The position numbers and the translations under genes are program-made. This document shows, one piece after another, positions 43,645 to 54,125 of a DNA stretch of 64,000 nucleotides. The notes beneath the pieces are model-generated. The model was given only the letters and a program-made list of their open reading frames with translations. It had not been told where the DNA came from and made no database searches. The stretch comes from Hymenobacter psoromatis (GTDB taxonomy: Bacteria > Bacteroidota > Bacteroidia > Cytophagales > Hymenobacteraceae). The stretch is from assembly GCF_020012125.1 (NCBI RefSeq), contig NZ_JAIFAG010000001.1, positions 1,240,001 through 1,304,000 of the forward strand, written 5' to 3'. Position 1 is the first letter of the stretch; each line of letters opens with the position of its first letter.

Positions 43645-45132
43645 ATGGAACAAAGTTTAAACCCCACGGCAGCGGCGGCTTACCGCAACGACCCCGACGC
43701 GCCGGCGGCGCACGACAACAACCAGGTTGATTCCAAAACCATCTGGCAGGTAATTACCGCCTCGTCGGTGGGTACGGTCATCGAGTGGTACGACTTCTAC
43801 ATCTTCGGCTCGCTGGCGGCCATTATTGGGCCAGTGCTGTTTGGGCACGCGGGTAAGATTGAGGATACGTTGCTGGGGGCGCTGGCCGTGTTTGGAGCCG
43901 GCTTCGTGGTGCGGCCGTTTGGGGCGATGTTCTTCGGCCGCATCGGCGACATGATTGGGCGTAAGTACACGTTCATGGTGACGCTGCTGCTCATGGGCGG
44001 GGCTACGTTCGTCACGGGCCTTATCCCGAGCTACGACACCATCGGCATCGCGGCCCCTATTATCGTCGTGATTCTGCGCTTGTTGCAGGGCCTGGCGCTG
44101 GGCGGCGAATATGGTGGTGCGGCTACCTACGTGGCCGAGTATGCCCCCGACAAAAAGCGCGGCTACTACACCAGCTTCATCCAGATTACGGCCACCGGGG
44201 GCTTCATCGTCAGTATTACCGTGCTGGTGCTCACCCGCAAGTTTATGGGTGAGGCCGCCTTTAAGGACTGGGGCTGGCGCATTCCGTTCCTGCTCTCGGG
44301 CCTGCTGGTCATTGCCTCGTACTACATCCGCAAGCGCCTGCACGAGTCGCCGCTTTTTGCCAGGGCCAAGGCCACCGGCACCACCAGCAAGAACCCGCTG
44401 CGCGACTCCTTCGTGAACCCCGTAAACCGCCGGCTGGTGCTCATTGCCTTGTTTGGCGTGACGATGGGTCAGGGCGTGATTTTCTACACCTCGCAGTTTC
44501 AGGCTTATTCGTTTATGAACAGCACGCTCAAGCTCGACATCATCGATTCGAGTACCATTCTGGTGATTGCGATGGTGCTGGCTACCCCCCTGTTTGTGTA
44601 TTTTGGCTCGCTATCGGACCGCATCGGGCGCAAGCGCATCATCATGACGGGCATGATTTGCGGGGCGCTATTCACCATCCCGCTTTTCTACGGTATTAAG
44701 GCCTACGCCGGACCGCTTACCGAAATTACGCCCGCCACCGTGGATGCCGCCGGCAAAGCCGTACCGGCTGTGATGAAAGCCCTGGCACCCAACGTGTTTA
44801 TGATGACGGTGCTCACTTTTATCCTGGTGCTGTTTGTGACGATGGTGTACGGCCCCATCGCCGCCTACCTCGTCGAGCTGTTCCCGACCAGCGTGCGCTA
44901 CACCTCGCTCTCGGTGCCGTATCACATTGGGAATGGGGTATTCGGCGGTTTCGTGCCGCTCATCGCTACCGCCATTGGCGTGTGGGCCGCCAAGCAGCCG
45001 GCCGGTACGTTTGCCAAGGACCACAGCAGCCTGCTGGGCCTCGTCTATCCGGTGGTTATCGCGCTCATCTGCTTCTTCGTGGGCATGGCCCTGATGAAGG
45101 ACACCCGCAACGTAAAGCTGATAGACAGCTAA
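43645..45132 (+). CDS. MFS transporter, metabolite:H+ symporter (MHS) family
   Basis: A 495-residue, 12-helix inner-membrane symporter of the MHS branch (ProP, KgtP, ShiA, CitA). The first helix signature is SSVGTVIEWYDFYIFGSLAA; the loop 2-3 motif is RIGDMIGRKYTF and the central one is SDRIGRKRII. The central periplasmic loop near residue 360 is longer than usual. Substrates of the family are organic acids, proline/betaine or shikimate; the neighbouring acs module makes a carboxylate a reasonable guess. A perfect 22-base stem terminator follows. Confidence 0.92.
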   Translation: MEQSLNPTAAAAYRNDPDAPAAHDNNQVDSKTIWQVITASSVGTVIEWYDFYIFGSLAAIIGPVLFGHAGKIEDTLLGALAVFGAGFVVRPFGAMFFGRIGDMIGRKYTFMVTLLLMGGATFVTGLIPSYDTIGIAAPIIVVILRLLQGLALGGEYGGAATYVAEYAPDKKRGYYTSFIQITATGGFIVSITVLVLTRKFMGEAAFKDWGWRIPFLLSGLLVIASYYIRKRLHESPLFARAKATGTTSKNPLRDSFVNPVNRRLVLIALFGVTMGQGVIFYTSQFQAYSFMNSTLKLDIIDSSTILVIAMVLATPLFVYFGSLSDRIGRKRIIMTGMICGALFTIPLFYGIKAYAGPLTEITPATVDAAGKAVPAVMKALAPNVFMMTVLTFILVLFVTMVYGPIAAYLVELFPTSVRYTSLSVPYHIGNGVFGGFVPLIATAIGVWAAKQPAGTFAKDHSSLLGLVYPVVIALICFFVGMALMKDTRNVKLIDS

Positions 45133-45141
45133 TAGCCACCT

Positions 45142-45198
45142 GGTTTTCACTTAAAAACCCGCCAGGCAGCCTGCCCGGCGGGTTTTTAAGTGAAAACC
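45142..45198 (+). terminator. Strong symmetric terminator between MHS transporter and kinase locus
   Basis: Arms 45142-45163 and 45177-45198 pair perfectly over 22 bases, including a GC core and T5. It separates the porin/MHS unit from the small-membrane-protein/kinase/regulator unit. Confidence 0.9.
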
Positions 45199-45219
45199 CG
45201 CCCTCCAACTCAGCACGCC

Positions 45220-45441
45220 ATGCCCACGCCCTACCCCCCCTCCGAACGCCCGCCGCGGCGCGGCCAGCAGTTGCTGTTCGTGGCGGTGCTGTTTGCGGTG
45301 CTGCTCAATTATCCGCTGCTGGCGGCGTTCGACCGGGCCGGGCGGGTGGCGGGCATCCCCACCATCTACCTCTACGTGCTGCTGGCCTGGCTGGCCCTCA
45401 TCGCCCTCACCGGCTGGCTGGCCCGGCAGGGCAATGAGTAA
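45220..45441 (+). CDS. Small two-helix membrane protein (DUF3311/DUF485-like layout)
   Basis: A 73-residue protein with a Pro/Arg-rich N-terminus (MPTPYPPSERPPRRG) and two hydrophobic helices (about 17-37 and 45-65) joined by AAFDRAGRVAGIPTIY. Small proteins of this layout commonly precede sodium:solute symporter genes. The next gene encodes a kinase with just such a symporter domain, so this is probably its partner subunit. Start at the ATG at 45220; an upstream GTG-type start within the terminator arm is unlikely. Confidence 0.72.
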   Translation: MPTPYPPSERPPRRGQQLLFVAVLFAVLLNYPLLAAFDRAGRVAGIPTIYLYVLLAWLALIALTGWLARQGNE

Positions 45442-45442
45442 G

Positions 45443-45524
45443 TGGGTGGATGGGTCAATGGACGTTATACCCGCTTCACGCTGCGCGCACCCTTCACTTA
45501 CTCACCCATTCACTCATTCATCCA
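45443..45524. repeat. Imperfect inverted GGATGGGT/CCCATTCACTCATTCATCC repeat
   Basis: The left arm (GAGTAAGTGGGTGGATGGGTCAATGG region, 45435-45461) and the right arm (45495-45527) are complementary over most of their length, with short internal tandem CATTCAT units. It lies just in front of the kinase start and includes the in-frame ATG at 45450, which I therefore do not use. Confidence 0.55.
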
Positions 45525-48335
45525 TTGAATAAGTTTCTGGTCTTATTTTTTTCCTTCGGCTACCTGGCCCTGCTTTTCGGCGTAGCATACGCGGCCGAGC
45601 GCCGGTCGGCGGCGCGCAAGAGCCTGGTAGCCAACCCCTACGTATACGCGCTGAGCATGGCCGTGTACTGCACGGCCTGGGCCTACTACGGCTCGGTGGG
45701 GCGAGCGGCACACCAGGGGCTCAGCTTCGTGGGCATTTACCTGGGGCCGGCGCTGCTGGCCCCGGCGTGGTGGCTGGTGCTGCGCAAAATTATCCGGGTG
45801 TGTCGGCAGCAGCGGCTCAGCTCTATCGCCGACTTTATTTCGGCCCGCTACGGCAAGAGCACGGCGCTGGGCGCGCTGGTTACGGTGGTGTGCGTACTGG
45901 GCGTGGTGCCCTACATCGCGCTGCAAATCAAGGCTATTGCCAACTCCTACGTGGTGCTGACGGCCGGGCCGGGGGGGGTAGGGAGCGCGGCCGGCCGGGC
46001 CAGCGGGCCGGCGCTGTTTGCGGCCGGCACGCTGGCGGTGTTTACCATCTTGTTTGGGGTGCGCTCGGTAGAGGCCACCGAGCGGCACGAGGGCATCGTG
46101 CTGGCCGTGGCCCTGGAGAGCCTGGTGAAGCTGCTGGCCTTCTTGCTGGTGGGCTTGTTCGTGACGTTCGGGCTGTTTGGCGGCTTCGCCGACGTGTTTG
46201 ACCAGGCGGCGGCGGTGCCGGCGCTGCGCCAGCTTTTCACCCTGAAAGGGGCCGGCACGAGCAGCACCGAATGGCTCACGCTGCTGGTACTCAGCATGGC
46301 GGCGGTGCTGCTGCTGCCGCGCCAGTTTCAGGTGGCCGTGGTAGAAAATACCAACGAGGACCACCTGCGCAAAGCCATGTGGCTGTTTCCGCTCTACCTG
46401 CTCCTTATCAACCTGCTCGTGCTGCCCATTGCCTTCGGCGGGATGCTGAAGCTGGGCGGGCGCTTCGATGCCGATACGTTTGTGCTGGCGCTGCCGCTGG
46501 CGGCGGGGCACCCGTGGCTGGCGCTGCTCACCTACGTGGGGGGCTTGTCGGCGGCCAGCAGCATGATTATCGTCGAAACCATTGCCCTGAGCGTGATGCT
46601 TAGCAACCACCTGCTCATGCCCTGGCTGGTGCGGGTGCCGGCCACCCGGCCCGCGGCGCAGCGGCGCTGGTTTGCCTACCTCAGCCGCATTGCCCTCCAG
46701 AGCCGGCGGCTGGCGGTGGTGGCGGTGCTGGCCCTGGCCTATGGCTACTACGCCGTGGTGGGCCGGCAGCTGCCGCTGGTGAATACCGGGCTGGTGTCGT
46801 TTGCGGCGGTGGCGCAGCTGCTGCCCGTGATGCTGGGCGGCCTCTACTGGAAGGGCGGCACCCGGCGCGGGGCCACGCTGGGGCTGCTGGCGGGCTTTGG
46901 GGTGTGGCTTTTTACGCTGGTGCTGCCTACGCTGGTGGGGCCGGGCCGCCTGCCAGCGTCGCTGCTCACGGGGGGGGTAGGGGGCGTGGCCTGGCTGCGG
47001 CCGGGCGCGCTGTTCGGGCTCGAAGGGTTCGACTCACTCTCGCACAGCTTATTCTGGAGCTGGTTTTTCAATATTGGCGGCTACGTGGGGCTGTCGCTGG
47101 CCGTGCCGCCTACCCCCCTTGAGCTGCGCCAGGCCGATGTGTTCGTGGATGTGTTTCGCCGCCGCAGCCTGGCCGAGGAAGTAACCAGCTGGCCGGGCCG
47201 CGCGCCGCTGCCCGATGTGCACGCCCTGCTGCTGGGCTTCCTGGGTAAAAAGCGCACCAACCAGGCCCTGCGCGCCTTCGCCGAGCGCTTCCCCGACGCC
47301 TTCGCAGTTAACAAGTATCAGTCATCAAGTATCAAGTATCAGTCAGACGCTACCAGCCTTTTAAGCCAAAACCAGGAACCAGAACTCCGAACCCCCGAAC
47401 CTGCCGACCCGCGCCTGCTGCTCTACGCCGAAAAGCTGCTGGCCGGCACCCTTGGACCGGCTTCGGCCCGCCTGCTGCTGGCTTCGGTGGTGGGGGCGGA
47501 GGAGGTGAGCTACGACCGGGTGGTGGGTATTCTGAAGGAAAGTCAGCAGCTGCTGGAGGCCAACCGCGAGCTGCAAAAGCAGCGCCGCCAGCTGCAGCGC
47601 CTCACCGATGAGCTGCGCCAGGCCTACGACCAGCTTCAGGTGCTGGATATGCAGAAGGATGAGTTCCTCTGCACTGTCACGCACGAGCTGCGCACGCCGC
47701 TCACCAGCATCCGGGCGCTGGCCGAAATCCTGGCCGATAATCCGGATTTAGAACCAGAGGAGCAGCAGCGCTTTCACCACACCATTGGCCGCGAGGCCGA
47801 GCGCCTTACCCGCCTTATTACCTTGGTTTTAGACCTCGAAAAGTACGAGAGCGGCCAGGCGACCCTCTACCGTGTGCCGCTGGCCCTGGCCGACGTGGCC
47901 CGCGAAGCTACTGAGGCCGTGGCGCAGCTGGCCCGCGAGCGCGGCATCGTGCTGCGGCTCGACGTGCCGGCCTCCCTACCCCCCCTGCCCGCCGACCACG
48001 ACCGCCTCATGCAGGTGCTCATCAACCTGCTCTCGAATGCCGTGAAGGCCTGCCCGGCCGATGGCACCGGCCGCATTGCGGTACTGGCCTGGCCCGCCGC
48101 CGACGCCCTGCTGCTGTGCGTGGAAGACAACGGCCACGGCATTGCGCTGCCCGAGCAGCACCTCATTTTTGACAAGTTTTTTCAGGCCCCCAACCAGACC
48201 ATGCGCAAGCCCGCCGGCACGGGTTTGGGGCTGGCTATCAGTAAGAAAATCGTGGAGCTGCACCACGGCCGCCTCTGGGTAGAAAGCGCGCCCGGCCAGG
48301 GCGCGCGCTTTTTCGTGGAGCTGCCGGGTTCTTAA
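45525..48335 (+). CDS. Hybrid-free histidine kinase with sodium:solute symporter sensor (CbrA/CrbS-like)
   Basis: A 936-residue sensor kinase. Residues 1-540 are a 13-helix SSS (SLC5) transporter-like domain (MAVYCTAWAYYGSVG, GIYLGPALL, RQFQVAVVENTNEDHL). A linker at 595-625 contains KYQSSSIKYQS and NQEPELRTPEP, translated from simple repeats. A coiled coil then leads into HisKA with the phospho-acceptor His720 in VTHELRTPLTSIRAL. The HATPase domain has LINLLSNAVKA, VEDNGHGIAL and GTGLGLAISKKIV. This is the plan of CbrA and CrbS, the latter controlling acs in Gammaproteobacteria. I start at TTG 45525; the ATG at 45450 would add 25 residues made from a repeat. A response regulator and acs follow. 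Confidence 0.88.
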   Translation: MNKFLVLFFSFGYLALLFGVAYAAERRSAARKSLVANPYVYALSMAVYCTAWAYYGSVGRAAHQGLSFVGIYLGPALLAPAWWLVLRKIIRVCRQQRLSSIADFISARYGKSTALGALVTVVCVLGVVPYIALQIKAIANSYVVLTAGPGGVGSAAGRASGPALFAAGTLAVFTILFGVRSVEATERHEGIVLAVALESLVKLLAFLLVGLFVTFGLFGGFADVFDQAAAVPALRQLFTLKGAGTSSTEWLTLLVLSMAAVLLLPRQFQVAVVENTNEDHLRKAMWLFPLYLLLINLLVLPIAFGGMLKLGGRFDADTFVLALPLAAGHPWLALLTYVGGLSAASSMIIVETIALSVMLSNHLLMPWLVRVPATRPAAQRRWFAYLSRIALQSRRLAVVAVLALAYGYYAVVGRQLPLVNTGLVSFAAVAQLLPVMLGGLYWKGGTRRGATLGLLAGFGVWLFTLVLPTLVGPGRLPASLLTGGVGGVAWLRPGALFGLEGFDSLSHSLFWSWFFNIGGYVGLSLAVPPTPLELRQADVFVDVFRRRSLAEEVTSWPGRAPLPDVHALLLGFLGKKRTNQALRAFAERFPDAFAVNKYQSSSIKYQSDATSLLSQNQEPELRTPEPADPRLLLYAEKLLAGTLGPASARLLLASVVGAEEVSYDRVVGILKESQQLLEANRELQKQRRQLQRLTDELRQAYDQLQVLDMQKDEFLCTVTHELRTPLTSIRALAEILADNPDLEPEEQQRFHHTIGREAERLTRLITLVLDLEKYESGQATLYRVPLALADVAREATEAVAQLARERGIVLRLDVPASLPPLPADHDRLMQVLINLLSNAVKACPADGTGRIAVLAWPAADALLLCVEDNGHGIALPEQHLIFDKFFQAPNQTMRKPAGTGLGLAISKKIVELHHGRLWVESAPGQGARFFVELPGS

Positions 48336-48405
48336 TTTTTTATAAGTTCTTGGTTAGAATGACAACCAGGAACCAGGAGCCAGGGACCAGGAACTTGTGA
48401 AAAAT

Positions 48406-48777
48406 ATGAAAACTCCGCACGTCTTATTAGTTGATGATGAGCCCACTATCGTCATGTCATTGGAGTTTCTGATGCGTAAGAACGGCTATCAGGTAGGCAT
48501 TGCGCGCAATGGCACCGAGGCCCTCGCAGCCCTCGACCGCACGGCCTATGACCTGGTGCTGCTCGACGTGATGATGCCCGACGTGGATGGCTACCAGGTG
48601 TGCCGCCAGCTGCGCCAGCGCCCCGACCGCGCCGCCACCAAAGTCATCTTTCTCTCGGCCAAAAGCCAGCCCGCCGACGTACAAAAAGGCTACGACGCCG
48701 GGGCCGACCTCTACATGCCCAAGCCTTTCAGCACCCGCCAACTCATGCAAAAAGTGCGTGAGCTACTAGGGCGGTAA
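48406..48777 (+). CDS. Single-domain response regulator (receiver only)
   Basis: A 123-residue CheY-like protein. Acidic pocket Asp10-Asp11 (LLVDDEP), phospho-acceptor Asp54 in LVLLDVMMPDVDG, the switch residue Ser in VIFLSAKS and Lys in YMPKPFS are all present. There is no DNA-binding output domain. It directly follows the CrbS-like kinase and precedes acs. Canonical CrbR has a C-terminal LuxR-type helix-turn-helix, so signal output here must go by protein-protein contact or phosphorelay. ATG at 48406; a GTG at 48397 would add three residues. The 70 bases before it carry a CCAGGAACCAGG-type simple repeat. Confidence 0.92.
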   Translation: MKTPHVLLVDDEPTIVMSLEFLMRKNGYQVGIARNGTEALAALDRTAYDLVLLDVMMPDVDGYQVCRQLRQRPDRAATKVIFLSAKSQPADVQKGYDAGADLYMPKPFSTRQLMQKVRELLGR

Positions 48778-48793
48778 GTGAGTAAAATCGTCT

Positions 48794-48890
48794 GTCATTG
48801 CGAGCCTGCGAAGCAATCGCACCCGCACGATATCCACGCTAGTCGTTCATTTATCGTTCTGATGCGATTGCTTCGCAGGCTCGCAATGAC
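48794..48890. repeat. REP-like hairpin element, CATTGCGAG type
   Basis: Arms 48794-48821 and 48863-48890 pair perfectly over 28 bases (outer ends GTCATTGCGAG). It lies between the response regulator and acs. Confidence 0.85.
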
Positions 48891-48936
48891 AACTGCACCC
48901 CAACTCTTCTTTTTACACAATTAATTTCTCCCAACA

Positions 48937-50850
<1,914 letters not shown>

Positions 50851-50923
50851 GAAGTATTGCGTGGCTTACCCCCTGGCTAGCCGGGGGGTGGTGAAGTTGA
50901 TATAGAAAGTTCTCTGCTCTGGA

Positions 50924-50955
50924 CGGCCCGCGAATACTTCTTCGCGGGCCGTTTT
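50924..50955 (+). terminator. Terminator after acs
   Basis: Arms 50924-50934 and 50941-50951 pair perfectly over 11 GC-rich bases with loop TACTTC, followed by TTTT. Confidence 0.8.
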
Positions 50956-51132
50956 AGCGCCCGCATATTATCCCTGCGTTACTAATCAAAATGCTGAGTA
51001 ATGAAATGGTAAACGACTCGTCAAAATTCTATAAAAACGCCCTTAAATGGAAAATTTTAGTAAAAAAATGATAATCAAGAAAGATTAAGTTCGTCTTTTC
51101 AGCTAGGCGCAACAGTTTGGTAATACGCTCGG

Positions 51133-51164
51133 CTTGGCGGCCGGAGGGGGGTAGGGGACCTTTG
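51133..51164 (+). promoter_or_regulatory. Candidate promoter of the TonB receptor-phytase cluster
   Basis: CTTG at 51133-51136, a 20-base spacer and GACCTTTG at 51157-51164 resemble TTTG-N20-TAnnTTTG with one mismatch in each box. It ends 35 bases before the ATG. Confidence 0.4.
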
Positions 51165-51199
51165 CACCAGCAAAATTGCTGTCCCTTACCCCGCGTTAA

Positions 51200-53953
51200 A
51201 TGAGTGGCCCCTTTTTACCCCTACGACTACTGGTTTGCGCGCTGGTTTTGCCGCTGGCGAGCTGGGCGGGCACCATTAAGGGCCGCGTGACTGATGCCCG
51301 CACGGGTGAGCCGCTGGTGGGCGCGGTGGTGTTTTTGCAAGGCACCAGCTACAACGGGCAGGTGCAGCTCGACGGCACGTTTGTGCTGCGCAACGTGCCC
51401 ACCGGCGAGTACGAGCTGGTGAGCCAGTACATTAGCTACGAGGCAAAAAACCAGCACGTTAGTCTTACCGCCACCCAGCCCGACCAGGTGCTGAACCTGC
51501 GGCTGAGCGACAAAAACAACGCCCTCGACGAAGTAACCGTGCAGGGCCGCCGCGACCCCGAGGGCGAGGTATCGGCCCAGCGCATTGAGCAGGTGGCGCC
51601 CAGCATCGTCAACGTGGTGTCGGCCCAGGCCATCCAGGTATCGCCCGATATCCAGGTGGCCAACGTGCTGCAGCGGGTGTCGGGCGTGACGCTGGAGCGC
51701 AGCACCAACGGCGACGGCCGCTACGCCCTGGTGCGGGGCATGGACAAGCGCTACAACTACACGCTGGTCAACGGCATCAAAATACCCAGCCCCGACCCCT
51801 ACAATCGCTACGTGCCGCTCGACATCTTCCCGGCCGACCTGCTGCAGCGCCTCGAAGTGACTAAAGCCCTGACGCCCAACATGGAAGGCGACGCCATTGG
51901 CGGGGTAGTGAATATGGTGATGAAGGACGCGCCCGCCGAGCGCACCCTCAGCGGCCAGCTCGGCACGGGCTACGGCCAGCTGTTTGCGGACCGCTCGTTC
52001 CTGGGTTTCGACCGGGGTGCTATCAATAAAAAGTCGCCGGGCGCACGCAATGGCCCCGATTACCAGGCTCCGATTAGCGACTTTCCCTGGCCCAGCTTCA
52101 CGCACAAAAGTCCGGCTCCCAACCTGCTGGGTAACCTGACTTTTGGTAGTCGCTACGGTAAGGAGCAGCGCCTGGGCGTGCTGGTGGCCGGCTCGTACCA
52201 GGCCCAGACCCGCGGCTCGAACGGCTACTTCTACGAAACGGGTATCACTCAGAATAACGACCCGGCCCTGCGCACGCTGCACGTGCAGGAATATTCGACC
52301 CAGCAGCAGCGCCTGGGCCTCAATGCCAAACTCGACTACCGCCTCGATTCGCGCAATACGCTGCGCTTCTACGGCGTGTATTTGCAGCTGGAAGAAGCCC
52401 AGGCCCGCGCCGAAACTGATACTACCTACAAGGGCACCGCCCGCCCCGACGTGGACCGCCTGCTGCGCGCCCGCTACCAGCGCCAGGGCATCGCCAACAC
52501 CACCTTGCAGGGCGAGCACCAGCTCACGAGCCGCCTCTCGGCCAGCTGGTCCTTGGTGTATTCGCGGGCTACTAACAACGTGCCCGACGTGAGCGAGCAG
52601 GACATCAAGCTCACCGCCTCGGGTGATTATTACCAGAACGCGACCCACACTTGGCTCGATAATACCGACCAGGACAAAGCCGCCTACCTCAACCTGAAGT
52701 ACCTGCTGGCCGAGGGCCTGGAAGTGAGCGCCGGCGGCCTCTACCGCGATAAGGACCGCGCTAACCACTACCTCGCTTACCAGCTGCGCCCCTCGGGCCA
52801 ACCCGCTACGGATGAGGGTAATATCAACTCGGAGCCCTACACGGTGTTCAACCCGCTGGGTATTTACGTGGGGAATAACAACTACACGGCCACCGAGAAA
52901 GTGACCGCCACCTACGGCCAGGCACGGCTGGTGCGCGGCCCCTGGGAGGTGCTGGGCGGCGTGCGCACCGAGTATACCAACCAGCAGTATATCACGAGTC
53001 TACCCCTCACCGAAGCGGCCAACCGCGGCGGCCAGAAGTACCTCGACGTGCTGCCCAGCCTGCACCTGCGCTACGCCCTCGACGGCCGCCAGAACCTGCG
53101 GGCCTCGTACTTTTCCAGCATCAGCCGGCCCAGCTTTTTTGAGCTGACGCCCCACAACAACTCGGGTAGCGTGAGCGAGAGCAACATCTACGCCGAGGCC
53201 GGCAACCCCTACCTGCTGCACACCCAGGCCCGGAACCTCGACTTGCGCTACGAGTTTTTCGGGGCCGGCCGCGACCAGGTGATGGTGGGCGCGTTCTATA
53301 AAAACATCAAAAACCCGATTGAGTACGGCCTCGTCACGCTGCCCAACACCACCGTGACGGTGTACCAGCCCATCAACCCGAGCACGGGCGCGGCCACCAA
53401 CTTCGGCTTCGAGTGGGTCGGGGTGAAGTTCTTCGGGCCGTTCGGCTTGTCCACCAACTATACCTTCACCTCGTCCAGCATCACCACCAACAAGGGCCGC
53501 AGCGCTACCGCCGAAGACCCCCGCGTACTCGTGGCCCAGAAGCGCCCCCTGCAAGGCCAGTCGAAGCACGTCGCCAACGCCTCACTGCTCTACAACGACC
53601 CGCACACGGGCATTGAGGTGCAGCTCGCCTACGTCTACACCGGGGCGCGCATCATCCAGGTGGGCCAGTTCCTGGGCCTCGATTACTGGCAGCGGGCGCA
53701 GTCGCAGCTCGACTTTTCGGCCGAAAAGCGCCTCAACAAGTCTGATAAGCGCTTCCAGCTCACGGCCTACGTGAAGGTGCAGAACCTGCTCAATACGCCC
53801 TACCAGGTGGATATTCGGGCCCCCGGCGCGCCGGCCCTGCCCGGTGCCCCCGCCGTGGCCAGCTACCCCTTTCAGGACCGCGCCGACCGCGTGAGCGTCG
53901 TCAACCAAACCTACCGGGCCTACTACCTGGCGGGCCTGCGCTTCCGGTTGTAG
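51200..53953 (+). CDS. TonB-dependent outer-membrane receptor
   Basis: A 917-residue receptor. After the signal peptide (to SWA, residue 23) comes a carboxypeptidase-regulatory domain (25-103, KGRVTDARTGEPLVGA). A plug follows (about 130-250) with VLQRVSGVTLERS, VRGMDKRYNYTLVNG and GDAIGGVVNMVMK. The rest is a 22-strand barrel ending YYLAGLRFRL. The plug resembles the TonB receptors that import phosphate-containing or organic ligands in a large non-SusC class. It is followed by a beta-helix lipoprotein and a phytase, so inositol phosphates or their breakdown products are plausible cargo. No SusD partner is present. Confidence 0.93.
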   Translation: MSGPFLPLRLLVCALVLPLASWAGTIKGRVTDARTGEPLVGAVVFLQGTSYNGQVQLDGTFVLRNVPTGEYELVSQYISYEAKNQHVSLTATQPDQVLNLRLSDKNNALDEVTVQGRRDPEGEVSAQRIEQVAPSIVNVVSAQAIQVSPDIQVANVLQRVSGVTLERSTNGDGRYALVRGMDKRYNYTLVNGIKIPSPDPYNRYVPLDIFPADLLQRLEVTKALTPNMEGDAIGGVVNMVMKDAPAERTLSGQLGTGYGQLFADRSFLGFDRGAINKKSPGARNGPDYQAPISDFPWPSFTHKSPAPNLLGNLTFGSRYGKEQRLGVLVAGSYQAQTRGSNGYFYETGITQNNDPALRTLHVQEYSTQQQRLGLNAKLDYRLDSRNTLRFYGVYLQLEEAQARAETDTTYKGTARPDVDRLLRARYQRQGIANTTLQGEHQLTSRLSASWSLVYSRATNNVPDVSEQDIKLTASGDYYQNATHTWLDNTDQDKAAYLNLKYLLAEGLEVSAGGLYRDKDRANHYLAYQLRPSGQPATDEGNINSEPYTVFNPLGIYVGNNNYTATEKVTATYGQARLVRGPWEVLGGVRTEYTNQQYITSLPLTEAANRGGQKYLDVLPSLHLRYALDGRQNLRASYFSSISRPSFFELTPHNNSGSVSESNIYAEAGNPYLLHTQARNLDLRYEFFGAGRDQVMVGAFYKNIKNPIEYGLVTLPNTTVTVYQPINPSTGAATNFGFEWVGVKFFGPFGLSTNYTFTSSSITTNKGRSATAEDPRVLVAQKRPLQGQSKHVANASLLYNDPHTGIEVQLAYVYTGARIIQVGQFLGLDYWQRAQSQLDFSAEKRLNKSDKRFQLTAYVKVQNLLNTPYQVDIRAPGAPALPGAPAVASYPFQDRADRVSVVNQTYRAYYLAGLRFRL

Positions 53954-53984
53954 GTTCTGTTATGCTGGGCGACAGTAAGCAGAA

Positions 53985-54078
53985 CGTCATGCAGACCGAA
54001 GGAAAGCAGCTCGCTCGCAGTCATTGAACGATTGAGTTACTACCCCACGCGAGCTGCTTCGCTGCGCTCTGCATGACG
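53985..54078. repeat. REP-like hairpin element, CGTCATGCAGA type
   Basis: Arms 53985-54014 and 54049-54078 pair over 30 bases with about five mismatches. It carries AAGCAGCTCGC in place of the AAGCATCTCGC of the related element at 58149. It sits between the receptor and the lipoprotein gene. Confidence 0.75.
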
Positions 54079-54125
54079 GGCTTTTATTACCAGCTTATTG
54101 CTGCACAAGTCCTTAAACGAATATA

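Larger units (their letters stand above)
50851..51199. other. Intergenic region between acs and the TonB receptor
   Basis: A 349-base gap. It holds a small GC hairpin (50868-50889), the acs terminator (50924-50955), then an AT-rich stretch of about 130 bases (50970-51110) with no open frame, and a weak promoter match at 51133-51164. The AT-rich part is a reasonable place for regulator binding but I see no clear operator. Confidence 0.55.

Noticed and set aside
45543..46610. 355-residue His/Gln/Arg-rich frame opposite the kinase
   Set aside because: Typical GC-rich antisense shadow of transmembrane coding sequence.
50868..51164. Riboswitch before the TonB receptor
   Set aside because: Only a simple terminator and an AT-rich stretch are visible; no cobalamin or other aptamer core recognised.
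51227..52801. 524-residue frame opposite the TonB receptor
   Set aside because: Antisense shadow; the plus strand carries unmistakable TonB-receptor motifs.
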